A DNA stretch of 64,000 bases from Streptomyces sp. ML-6 (GCF_030116705.1 NZ_JAOTIK010000001.1:3987001-4051000), one strand, 5' to 3'. Counted from the stretch's first letter, positions 46,414 through 53,767 are shown. The notes: a model not told the origin generated them from the letters alone. Numbers and translations are program-made.

Positions 46414-46425
46414 GCGTGGCCACGC
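46414..46425. promoter_or_regulatory. palindrome in the divergent promoter of the regulator and cassette
   Basis: GCGTGGCCACGC is a perfect 12-bp palindrome, flanked by GCAAC (46408 region) and GTTGC (46427-46431), giving a nested dyad. Placed between the regulator start (46340) and the first cassette gene (46490), it is the obvious operator candidate. Confidence 0.5.
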
Positions 46426-46489
46426 GGTTGCGTAGAGGCAGCAGGGAACGGCGAGACCTCGCCGCAGCCATCGTCTGAGGGACTGAGGG

Positions 46490-46717
46490 ATGAGAAGCGA
46501 AGCACGGGCCCGACTGGCCCAGTTGACCGAAGAGCGGGGCGTGGACGGGGTGCTGAGGATCGACACCTACGAGGGCGCGGACCCGCCGCCGGGCTCGAAC
46601 CTGTTCTCGCCGTGTGAGTGCACGCAGCACAGCCGTCCCGAGCCTCAGGACGCCGCGGCCGAGATGAGCGCCGCCGTGCGCAGGGCGAACGAGCGCAGTC
46701 GCGGCGAGCGGCTGTGA
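46490..46717 (+). CDS. small hypothetical protein, first gene of the peptide cassette
   Basis: 75 residues from ATG 46490 with GAGGGA just upstream. Hydrophilic; segments LTEERGVDGVLRIDTYEGAD, PPPGSNLFSPCECTQH and a helical charged end AAEMSAAVRRANERSRGERL. The CEC-x2-H motif could bind a metal. No family recognised. Overlaps the next tiny gene by GTGA. It could be a second peptide substrate, an adaptor or a regulator. Confidence 0.55.
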   Translation: MRSEARARLAQLTEERGVDGVLRIDTYEGADPPPGSNLFSPCECTQHSRPEPQDAAAEMSAAVRRANERSRGERL

Positions 46718-46827
46718 GGCGGTTAGCCGCAGTCGTCGGCCGCTACGCCGGAGTGCTGCTGATCATCACCATCTCTGCATCGAGCGGCTTCGCCCTGGGC
46801 GTGGCCGCCGCCTCCACCCCCACCTGA
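46714..46827 (+). CDS. 37-residue single-span membrane peptide
   Basis: GTG start overlapping the previous stop. Sequence: basic VRRLAAVVGRYA, then a hydrophobic helix GVLLIITISASSGFALGVAAA. Too short for a transporter subunit; might anchor a complex or act in immunity. Coding status rests on the tight overlap alone. Confidence 0.45.
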   Translation: MRRLAAVVGRYAGVLLIITISASSGFALGVAAASTPT

Positions 46828-46991
46828 CTTCTCCCTCTCCACATCCAACCCCACGTGTGGCGAGGGAGGGCCCACCGCCGGAAGTGGTGGGTACCCGTCC
46901 GGCCGCCTTCTTCGTATGGGCCGGCAGCCGGACGGGCTCAACTCCGCAGCATCAGCCGCGGAGTCCGTTTCAACCGTAAGAGGAGAACGCG

Positions 46992-47111
46992 ATGAACGTG
47001 GACGAGCTGTTCACCGGCGACCTGATCACCGGCGTCCCGGCCGTCGAGGCCACGCTGCTTGACAAGATGCCCGGCGGTGGCGACAACAACGGCGACCACT
47101 GCTCCAAGTGA
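46992..47111 (+). CDS. 39-residue putative RiPP precursor peptide
   Basis: ATG 46992 is 6 bases after AGAGGAG, one of the best ribosome sites in the element. The N-terminal leader-like helix MNVDELFTGDLITGVPAVEA is acidic and amphipathic. The core-like end reads KMPGGGDNNGDHCSK: Gly-rich with two Asp, two Asn, one His, one Cys and a terminal Lys. It is followed by a strong hairpin, then by genes for an asparagine-synthetase-like enzyme and a methyltransferase, as expected of a substrate for peptide modification. No close known peptide is recognised. The upstream gap 46828-46991 holds an ACTCCGC/GCGGAGT hairpin. Confidence 0.65.
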   Translation: MNVDELFTGDLITGVPAVEATLLDKMPGGGDNNGDHCSK

Positions 47112-47127
47112 TCCAGGGCTGACACCA

Positions 47128-47161
47128 GGCGGGGCGGGGTCGTTCGCGGCCCCGCCCCGCC
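47128..47161 (+). terminator. hairpin between the peptide gene and the modifying enzymes
   Basis: GGCGGGGCGGGG (47128-47139) pairs perfectly with 47150-47161, 10-nt loop, 16 bp after the peptide stop. A stable stem here would terminate or stabilise part of the transcripts so that peptide is made in excess over enzyme, as in many RiPP operons. Confidence 0.75.
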
Positions 47162-47184
47162 GCATGACTTCGGAAAGGGACGAC

Positions 47185-48657
47185 ATGCTGTCGATGCGTC
47201 TGCGCCTGGTCGATCTCCATGAGCCCCGATGGAGGCCGGAAGGAGGTCGCTGGGTCAACGGAGAAAGCTGGATCGAGCCCGCGAACGTGTCCACGCTGGT
47301 CATGGAGGTGCGCGACGATCAGGCGCCATGTGTGCGGATGAGGGTGAAGGAGTGCAAGCGGGGCGACGCTGACTTCGTCGAGGTCGTCATGACGGCCGGG
47401 GAAGCCCGCCTCACGGCGGGTGTTTTCGGCACGGCCCCGCTGTACCTGCTGGAGAAGGCCGGCGAGTTGCACGCGTCATGGGACGTGGCAGCACTGGCGC
47501 CGCATCTGTCGACTGACCGCCTGGTGCCGCGTGTCGTGGCGCGGACGCTGACCAGGCAGCATCGCTACACGTCCGAGACGTTGTTCAAGGGTGTCTACCG
47601 TCTCACTGAACGGGCGTCGGCCACGTTCACCGCTGCCGGACTCGGCATCCACTACCCGGAGCCCGCCGAACACGTCCTGGAGCCGCGCACGCTGCGGCCC
47701 GGTGTCGATCCACTCGCCATGTTCGACGAGTTGCTGACCGACGTGATCCGCGAAGTGCCGAGCGCTACGGGGTGTGTGGGCGTCGAGCTGTCGGGCGGCG
47801 CGGACTCCGGGAACGTCGCCCTGGCCGTGAAGGCAGCGCGCTTTGCGCAGGTGCACAGCTTCGGCTTACTGGTCGGGGGAAGCACCGGCAGGCAGCAGCG
47901 CGAGCGCCGCCAGGCGTACGCGGATCACTGCGGCTTCCGAGACGTGGCCATTCCCGCCGTGCGGCACCCGCCGTTCTGCCCCGGTGGCGTGCGCGCTGTG
48001 CGCCGACCGCATGATCCGGCGGGGGCATTCTACCAGGAAGCCTTCGACATCGTACGCGAGCAGGCAGCCGCCCGACGGTGCGACGTCATGTTCACCGGCA
48101 GTGGAGGGGACGAGGTGAACGCCCACCACTCCAGGACGGATGCGGAACTACCGCCCCCGGAAACCGTTCCGTGGCTCGGGCCGAAGGCGGTCCGGGCACT
48201 GGCCGAGGTGAACCAGCACCTGGCGCCCATCTCCGTCCTGCCGGTGCCGACCCTGATGGCGTTCGGGATGCACAACCCCGGCTTTCTGCGGGCCGGCGTC
48301 TGGCCGATGAGCCCGCTCGTACACCCGCGGATCGTCCGGTTCATGGAGCAGCTACCGCACGAGTACAAGCGAGGCAAGGCGCTGTTCCGTGCGCGGATCA
48401 GGCGGGCGGGACTGCCGGAGTCGGTGGCGGCGCCGGCCGAACCGGAGAACTTCCTGGCCGTCCTGGAGAAGGGGCTGCGCTCCTACGGCTTGCCAGTGCT
48501 GGACGACATGCTGAAGGAGTCCGTCCTGGTCGATCTCGGCTACGTTGACGGCAAGGCACTCGCTCAGGCCAGCAAGGACGCCGACGCCGCCCCGACCGTC
48601 CCCGATCTGCTGTGCGATGTCCTCGCCCTTGAGGTCGGACTGCGGAGCCTCATGTGA
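47185..48657 (+). CDS. asparagine-synthetase-like/lasso-cyclase-like ATP-dependent amide-forming enzyme
   Basis: 490 residues from ATG 47185, 6 bases after GGAAAGGGA; ATG 47164 is an alternative. The N-terminal ~190 residues correspond to the Ntn-amidotransferase domain but lack the catalytic N-terminal Cys, as in lasso cyclases and beta-lactam synthetase. The synthetase domain has the PP-loop VELSGGADSGNVAL (about 195) for ATP and the second motif MFTGSGGDEVNAHHS (about 303). It should adenylate a carboxylate and form an amide or ring, most simply on the 39-residue peptide. No RRE/B-protein or leader protease gene accompanies it. Overlaps the methyltransferase by ATGA-type 4 bp. Confidence 0.82.
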   Translation: MLSMRLRLVDLHEPRWRPEGGRWVNGESWIEPANVSTLVMEVRDDQAPCVRMRVKECKRGDADFVEVVMTAGEARLTAGVFGTAPLYLLEKAGELHASWDVAALAPHLSTDRLVPRVVARTLTRQHRYTSETLFKGVYRLTERASATFTAAGLGIHYPEPAEHVLEPRTLRPGVDPLAMFDELLTDVIREVPSATGCVGVELSGGADSGNVALAVKAARFAQVHSFGLLVGGSTGRQQRERRQAYADHCGFRDVAIPAVRHPPFCPGGVRAVRRPHDPAGAFYQEAFDIVREQAAARRCDVMFTGSGGDEVNAHHSRTDAELPPPETVPWLGPKAVRALAEVNQHLAPISVLPVPTLMAFGMHNPGFLRAGVWPMSPLVHPRIVRFMEQLPHEYKRGKALFRARIRRAGLPESVAAPAEPENFLAVLEKGLRSYGLPVLDDMLKESVLVDLGYVDGKALAQASKDADAAPTVPDLLCDVLALEVGLRSLM

Positions 48658-49394
48658 CCAGCCACGACACGGAAGCGGAACCAGTGGAAGCGACGAACCT
48701 CCTCTACCGGGACCCGGCCCTGTACGACGTGATCCAGTCCGACAGCACCGGCGCCGGGATGTGTCAGACCCTGATCGAGACGCACCGGCCGGACGCCCGG
48801 ACGCTGGTCGACTTCGGTTGTGGCACGGGCAGGGACCTGGAGATCCTGGCCAAGCGCTTCGAGTGCATCGGCCTCGACCTCCAGCCCGGCATGGTCGACT
48901 ACGCCCGCCAGGCCCGCCCGGAGCTGGACATCCGCATCGGAGACATGCGCACCGCGCGACTCCGGCGGTGCATGGACGCGGTGACCTGCATGGGCAACAG
49001 CCTCGCCTACGTCCACGACAACAACGAAATCACCCAGGTCTTCGCCACGTTCGCGGCCCACGCCCAGAGGGGCAGCCTGCTCATCCTGTGCTCTCCCGTC
49101 GCTCCCATCACGGGGACCGACCCCATGACCGCCACGGTCGACACCCCGAGCGGCCCGGCGACTGTCACGATCCGCCACGAATGGGACCTGAGGACGCAGA
49201 TCAACACCATGCACCGGCACTGGGTACTCCCCTCAGGGGACGAGGCCCAGGACGAGATCCGCAGACGTGTCCTCTTCCCGCGCGAGCTCGAACAGTACGC
49301 GGGACGCGTCGGCTTCGAAATCCTGGACATGATCGACGGTTCCGGAGGCAGGCTCACGGGGCCGACCGCGTACACGGTGGCCAGGTACACCTGA
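48654..49394 (+). CDS. class I SAM-dependent methyltransferase
   Basis: 246 residues, GTG start overlapping the cyclase-like gene. Rossmann fold: motif I VDFGCGTGRDLEILAKRF (about 58-75), GLDLQPGMVDYARQ (acidic end of beta2), DMRTARLRRCMDAVTCMGNSLAYV (motif IV region). Similar to small-molecule/peptide methyltransferases with a C-terminal beta cap. Translational coupling suggests it methylates the product of the cyclase-like enzyme, for example a side-chain carboxylate, the Cys thiol or an amine; not determinable here. Confidence 0.88.
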   Translation: MTSHDTEAEPVEATNLLYRDPALYDVIQSDSTGAGMCQTLIETHRPDARTLVDFGCGTGRDLEILAKRFECIGLDLQPGMVDYARQARPELDIRIGDMRTARLRRCMDAVTCMGNSLAYVHDNNEITQVFATFAAHAQRGSLLILCSPVAPITGTDPMTATVDTPSGPATVTIRHEWDLRTQINTMHRHWVLPSGDEAQDEIRRRVLFPRELEQYAGRVGFEILDMIDGSGGRLTGPTAYTVARYT

Positions 49395-49941
49395 CTTGAT
49401 CAACAGGCGGCGAGAAGCGGGCTCCAGCCGCAACAAGCGCGGCAGACCTCAACCTGCCACCTCCGTCAGGGCGCTTGGGGCGAGTGTCCGGCCTTCGTCA
49501 GGACCAGCGCTGCAAGGGCACGTCACCATGGAACGGGATCCGCACGGGGTGTCCCGGGGCTGGCCGCGCAGCGACTCAATATCGGGCACGTCTTCGACGC
49601 TCGGGCTGACGCGCCATCGCTCGCATCGAGGACGGGTAACTTCGCTGGCGGCGGCATGGGTTCGGCTTGAAGTGATTGGCGAATCTGTTGATGACGCAGT
49701 GGTCTCGACCGTACACTCATGACTTGGCGGACTTGATCCGCCCGCATCCTGTATCTGTCGTTCTGTCATCAGTCGTCCTGCATTTTTCGACTCGCATTCG
49801 CCATCTCGCCAGCTACACATCTCGTCATCGTTATTCTCACGTCGAGTCATCGATAATCCGACATCGAGCCTCCAGCGTCATGCGTCTTGCTCATCTCCGC
49901 ATCTCACTCCCAACAGGTTTCAAAAAGAGAGTGAGTCAAAA
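49395..49941. other. gene-poor stretch with pyrimidine-rich segment
   Basis: About 550 bp without a convincing gene. GC falls markedly after 49600. From about 49780 to 49920 the plus strand is C/T-rich with recurring CATC and TCATC elements. It may contain the promoter for the next two genes or an untranslated RNA. Confidence 0.4.
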
Positions 49942-50094
49942 GTGCTCAAGCAGACGATTGCTGTCGTTCTGGCAGTGTCTATGGGGGTTTTCGCCTTCTC
50001 TTACTCGATTGAGGCGGGAATCGGTTATGTCGGTGCTCTGGTCCTGGAGGCGTGCAAGGAGATTGCGCGCTCCAAGGAGGACAGCGAGCATTGA
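49942..50094 (+). CDS. 50-residue membrane peptide
   Basis: GTG start. A hydrophobic segment IAVVLAVSMGVFAFSYSIEAGIGYVGALVL (about 6-35) spans the membrane; the charged tail EACKEIARSKEDSEH faces the cytoplasm. Codon use is less GC-biased than the host. Located 65 bp before a 494-residue gene of similar base composition, so probably co-transcribed. No family recognised. Confidence 0.5.
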   Translation: MLKQTIAVVLAVSMGVFAFSYSIEAGIGYVGALVLEACKEIARSKEDSEH

Positions 50095-50159
50095 GCCTAG
50101 AGTAGGGGTCCGCGGTATTCCGATGGACCCCTACTCTCGTCGATCTCCGGGGGTTTGAA

Positions 50160-51644
50160 TTGTCGGGCTACATCGTTGACATCACTCGCGCCTATCAAGG
50201 GAGCGAGGTGGGGATCGTTGCTGAGGTGGCGAGGAGACATGACGCCGAGAAGGTCCAACTCCTGATTATCGGGAGGGAAGACCAGCGCGATTCCTTGGCG
50301 GATAATTTCTCTGCCGCTCGGACGATCTTCCTGCCCGGCTACCCTTCCGATGTTCAAGTAGTAGATACAATTTCTGAGAATGTCGCGACCGTGGCGGAAG
50401 GCGCGGATGGGACTCTACCCACTATTCTTTCGTTTCACCGTGCCGTGCTGGTGAAGTCTGGAACTCTGGGTCGAATCTCGCACCTATTTAATACGCGGCC
50501 GTTGCGAGATTATCTTCCCGATAGGGAGATTGTGCACGAAAGCGGCTGGCCTGAGCAGTTGATGCCTCTGGATTCGGCTCTTGCGGCGCTGCAGGAGGCT
50601 CTACGTAAAGCCGGGGCGACTGGGCCGGAACGGTCGCTCCCGAAGACCGAAATTCGCTCCCGTCTTGTGAGGGTAGATGAGCGTTTTGATAAGGACGCTA
50701 ACTATCTCGCTCGGACCCCGCGGCTCGTTTCCATTCTTCTCCGTGAGGCCCGGAATCGTGGGATGGTCCGCCAGTACGGGATGGAACCCGAAGTAAGGGT
50801 GTTCCTGTCGGCCAGCCCTTCCGCACCCTCGGGTGCGGTGGCGATTGGTCAAGTCGCTCCGGAATCAGTCTCCTCACGCCCCGTGTTGGCCGACGGGGTG
50901 CTACCAGCAACTCCGTCACCATCCCAGGTCTACGGTAGGCAGAGCATCGCCCCTATTTCGTCTCAGGTCACACCTTCCGAGCATTCGGCGATCGGCAGCG
51001 GTGAACCGGTGAGCCGGTCCTACAGTTTCGTGGACATGCTGAGGTCCAAGGAACTTGGACCGTACCCGGAAGTGCGGCACCTGCTGTATTCAGAGATCGC
51101 TCGTGTCTTGGAGAGTGAGCAGGAGGTGTCTAGCATCCGGGATCTGGCGCGTATGGCTGTTACGGCAACTCGCGAGGAGGCGCCTCCCGAATTCCCTCGA
51201 CCTCGCAAGGAAGCCGGACTGGCCAAAGAGAAATACGACTGGCGAGGGCTCGAGAAGTTCGCTATCCGGATCATGGTCAGAGGGGGGTTGGCTCTCGGAC
51301 CCGACGGCACGCCACTTGCAGCCACCACTTCTGTCTGGGAGGCGAGGCGAGCCCCAGTTCTGCGTGAACTTCCGCAGGCCCTATCTGTGCGGTTGGATGC
51401 GGAGATCATCATGGAGATCGTGGAGCATTTCCAAGACGTGACGCCTGAAGATATTGACCATCTGGCCGGTGCCCTACTTGCTAACCGGGACGAGTCGGCG
51501 AGAGACCACATCGACGAAGCGATCTTTCACCTGCAAGACACGGGCCGGGTCGTTGGCAACAGTGCTGACGGTACGCCAGATGTCCTGCTTCCCGTGCCGC
51601 AGCCTGAACCATTCGTTCATGCAGTGGAGAGCCCTACCGAGTAG
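50160..51644 (+). CDS. element-borne protein with possible NYN-like and OST-HTH/LOTUS-like domains
   Basis: 494 residues from TTG 50160 (GGGGG upstream; unusual start). GC is clearly lower than the flanking chromosome. Residues 1-135 look like an alpha/beta fold (GYIVDITRAYQGSEVGIVAEVARRHD, VQLLIIGRED, PTILSFHRAVLV), which could be a degenerate NYN/PIN RNase domain without clear acidic triad. Residues about 160-205 (IRSRLVRVDERFDKDANY, LVSILLREARNRGMV) fit the OST-HTH/LOTUS pattern, an RNA-binding winged helix. A Ser/Pro spacer (220-290) and a helical C-terminal half follow. Role in defence or RNA control is a guess. Confidence 0.6.
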   Translation: MSGYIVDITRAYQGSEVGIVAEVARRHDAEKVQLLIIGREDQRDSLADNFSAARTIFLPGYPSDVQVVDTISENVATVAEGADGTLPTILSFHRAVLVKSGTLGRISHLFNTRPLRDYLPDREIVHESGWPEQLMPLDSALAALQEALRKAGATGPERSLPKTEIRSRLVRVDERFDKDANYLARTPRLVSILLREARNRGMVRQYGMEPEVRVFLSASPSAPSGAVAIGQVAPESVSSRPVLADGVLPATPSPSQVYGRQSIAPISSQVTPSEHSAIGSGEPVSRSYSFVDMLRSKELGPYPEVRHLLYSEIARVLESEQEVSSIRDLARMAVTATREEAPPEFPRPRKEAGLAKEKYDWRGLEKFAIRIMVRGGLALGPDGTPLAATTSVWEARRAPVLRELPQALSVRLDAEIIMEIVEHFQDVTPEDIDHLAGALLANRDESARDHIDEAIFHLQDTGRVVGNSADGTPDVLLPVPQPEPFVHAVESPTE

Positions 51645-51702
51645 GTGCAGGTCGCATCTGAGGGCTTTGCCCATGGCCTCATCGCACCACACTGCCGCCG
51701 GA

Positions 51703-51733
51703 CTGACGGCAACCTTGACGGCAACGACGGCAC
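51703..51733 (+). promoter_or_regulatory. candidate integrase arm sites inside attR
   Basis: CTGACGGCAAC (51703-51713), TTGACGGCAAC (51715-51725) and a partial GACGGCAC (51726-51733) are direct repeats matching those next to attL. Confidence 0.5.
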
Positions 51734-51809
51734 ACGGAGACGGAGTGTTGCCATCGTCAGCGATCACTTCGAAGCGGTGCTGAGTCCCCGTGCAGCACAC
51801 TGCCCGATC

Positions 51810-51869
51810 CTACGGATCAGAAGGTTGCAGGTTCGAATCCTGCCGAGTGCACAGCAGGCCAGAGGCCCC
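51810..51869 (+). repeat. attR (60-bp core)
   Basis: Perfect copy of 40521-40580, i.e. the 3' half of tRNA-Arg plus 18 bp. Right boundary of the element. Confidence 0.95.
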
Positions 51870-51888
51870 GGAGAAATCCGGGGCCTCT
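51861..51888. terminator. terminator at the attR chromosomal side
   Basis: AGAGGCCCCGGA (51861-51872), GAAA tetraloop, perfect complement 51877-51888. This is the original chromosomal terminator of tRNA-Arg, displaced by the element. Confidence 0.85.
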
Positions 51889-51964
51889 TGCGTTGTCCGG
51901 GTATCTGGGCCCACTGCGGCGAAATTACAGCGCGGGCGCAGGGCGATCAACGGACAATGGCCGC

Positions 51965-52360
51965 ATGACGTTGACGATTTGGGTCGATGACTGGCAGATC
52001 CAGTGCTGCGGCGAGCGCTTCGCGCCGGGGGACGTCGTCTCGTGGACGCTGCTGGAAGTCGATCCGGAGGAGTACGCCGATGTCGTCGGCAGCGAGCGTG
52101 CGGCCGGGATCGACTTCCGCGAGGAGCACCACGGCCAGGGGGAGGAGACCGCGCCCACCTCGGTGGAGGTGGTGTCGATCGACGAGGTGCACTGCCGTTA
52201 CGGGGTGCCCCCGGGTGCCACGGACCGGGTGAACTATCCCGTTCCGGGCACGACCGTGCTGGTTCCGGTCGAAGAGGCGGACGGACGGGCGAAGGCCAGG
52301 CCGAAGCTCCGCTTCGAGGGTTACCTGGTGACCGCCCGGCGTGCCCCGGACGTGGCGTAG
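51965..52360 (+). CDS. DUF6578-like small protein
   Basis: 131 residues from ATG 51965. MTLTIWVDDWQIQCCGERFAPGDVVSWTL, EVVSIDEVHCRYG and the final FEGYLVTARR are typical of a beta-rich Streptomyces family (DUF6578 by memory). Cytoplasmic, function unknown. It is the first chromosomal gene after attR. Confidence 0.7.
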   Translation: MTLTIWVDDWQIQCCGERFAPGDVVSWTLLEVDPEEYADVVGSERAAGIDFREEHHGQGEETAPTSVEVVSIDEVHCRYGVPPGATDRVNYPVPGTTVLVPVEEADGRAKARPKLRFEGYLVTARRAPDVA

Positions 52361-52431
52361 GGCGCGGCTGCGGCTGCGGTGCTCGCGGCCGATGGAGGGG
52401 TGGCGGCGGGACGGGCCTTCCGGGTTTCCTC

Positions 52432-52494
52432 GGCTTCGTCGGCTTCGTCGGCTTCGTCGGCTTCGTCGGCTTCGTCGGCCTCGTCGGCCTCGTC
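52432..52494. repeat. 9-bp microsatellite, seven units
   Basis: GGCTTCGTC is repeated five times, then GGCCTCGTC twice. The 9-bp period keeps any reading frame open (Gly-Phe-Val on the plus strand, Asp-Glu-Ala on the minus), but no real gene is seen in the 52361-52571 gap. Confidence 0.95.
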
Positions 52495-52571
52495 GCCCTC
52501 CCGGGCCTCCCGCGTCGGCCGTACGGTGATGGGCACGTCGACGGTACCGATGGTATTGGGGGAGGGCGGTC

Positions 52572-53657
52572 ATGGGCGTGGAGCATCCGCACGGGTGGGC
52601 GGTCGAGGCGATCCGGCGGGTACGGGGCGACGGTCCTCCGGCACCGACGCCGCTGCGTCGGCTTCGACTGCCGGGTCCTGCCTTCCAGGACGTCGAGGTC
52701 TACGCCAAGGACGAGTCGGCGCATCCCACCGGCAGCATGAAGTACCGGTTGGTGCGGGCCATGTTCTGCCAGGCGATCGCGAGCGGAACCCTCACGGCGG
52801 ACACGCCCGTGATCGCCGCGACGAGCGGGGCGGTCGCTGTCGCCGGAGCCCGTTTCGCGAGGCTCCTGGGGCTGGAGTTCACGACGGTCGTGCCCGGGCG
52901 GACCCCCGCGCGGGCCCTCGCCGGGATCGAACGGGAGGGCGGGCGGTGGCGGGCGGGCGAACTGCCTCCGGCCGCGGTGCAGGAGGAGGCGCGCGCGTTG
53001 GCCGGGCGGTGCGGCGGCTGGTTCCTGGACCACTTCACCGACGCGGAGCCGGCGACGGCCGGATCGGGTGAGCCGACGGTCGCCGACGAGATCTTCGAGC
53101 AGATGGGGGGCGAACCGCACCCCGTTCCCGCGTGGGTCGTCGTCGGTGCCGGGACGGGGACGACGTCGGCGACGATCGGACGCCATCTGCGGCGGCACGG
53201 ACACGGGTCACGGCTCGCGGTGGTGGACCCGGAGAACTCGGCCTACTTCCCGGCGTGGGCGAGCGGGTGCGGGGACTACGCCACGGGGATGCCCTCGCGC
53301 ATACCGGGCATCGGCCGCCCGCGGACCGAGCCCGGTTTCCTGCCGACGGTGATGGACCTGGTCATCCCGGTACCGGACGCGGCATCCATCGCCGCCACCC
53401 GGTGGCTCCGCGCCGTCACCGGGATCGAGGCGGGGCCCGCCACCGGCACCAGCCTCTGGGGGATCTGCCATCTGACGGCCCGTATGCGGGAGGAGGGGGT
53501 GCGGGGCAGTCTGGTCACCGTCATCGGGGACACCGCCGAGCCGTACCGGGAGACGTGTCTCGACCCGGACTGGGCGCAGGCGCAGGGGCTCGACTGCGCG
53601 CCCCACGAGGCCGGTCTCCAGGAGTTCGCCCGCACCGGGCGGTGGCCGGGGGTGTGA
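52572..53657 (+). CDS. cds1: PLP-dependent L-cysteine desulfhydrase (Cds1-like)
   Basis: 361 residues from ATG 52572. Fold II PLP enzyme of the cysteine-synthase group: PLP Lys in HPTGSMKYR (about 57), substrate loop ATSGAVAVAGARFA (about 78), glycine-rich phosphate site VVVGAGTGTTSATIGRH (about 192). YFPAWASGCGDY and the HPVPAWVVVGAGTG block are features of mycobacterial Cds1, which turns cysteine into pyruvate, H2S and ammonia. A neighbouring role in sulfur or redox balance is inferred; no partner gene is adjacent. Confidence 0.88.
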   Translation: MGVEHPHGWAVEAIRRVRGDGPPAPTPLRRLRLPGPAFQDVEVYAKDESAHPTGSMKYRLVRAMFCQAIASGTLTADTPVIAATSGAVAVAGARFARLLGLEFTTVVPGRTPARALAGIEREGGRWRAGELPPAAVQEEARALAGRCGGWFLDHFTDAEPATAGSGEPTVADEIFEQMGGEPHPVPAWVVVGAGTGTTSATIGRHLRRHGHGSRLAVVDPENSAYFPAWASGCGDYATGMPSRIPGIGRPRTEPGFLPTVMDLVIPVPDAASIAATRWLRAVTGIEAGPATGTSLWGICHLTARMREEGVRGSLVTVIGDTAEPYRETCLDPDWAQAQGLDCAPHEAGLQEFARTGRWPGV

Positions 53658-53767
53658 GGTCGCCGGCCGGGCGAGCGGTCCGGGCCGGGAGGCGTGGTCC
53701 TCCATCCGGTGGGGTTCTTCTGGGAACCTTGGGGTTCTTTTCAGCGGTCCTGCGCGGGGGTTCGTAC

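Larger units (their letters stand above)
40521..51869. mobile_element. integrative element in tRNA-Arg, pSAM2/AICE-type relic
   Basis: Bounded by perfect 60-bp direct repeats (40521-40580 and 51810-51869). It contains xis and int next to attL, the 3' end of a repSA-like gene, an IS3-family insertion, a regulator, a putative peptide-modification cassette and a lower-GC gene near attR. No FtsK-type transfer gene, spread protein, KorSA or Pra is visible. It should be excisable in principle, but self-replication and transfer appear lost. The half next to attR (49.4-51.65 kb) has visibly lower GC than the host. Confidence 0.9.

Noticed and set aside
46992..49394. Calling the peptide cassette a lasso-peptide cluster
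   Set aside because: The cyclase-like enzyme and a possible Gly1-Asp8 ring fit, but the RRE (B1) and transglutaminase-like protease (B2) are absent and the leader lacks the usual Thr at the penultimate position.
49676..50158. 160-codon frame before the 494-aa gene
   Set aside because: Out of frame with the better-supported 50-codon peptide; Arg/Ser-rich product without family features.
52432..52494. CRISPR-like array
   Set aside because: Units are contiguous 9-mers without spacers. No array with unique spacers and no cas gene was seen anywhere in the window.
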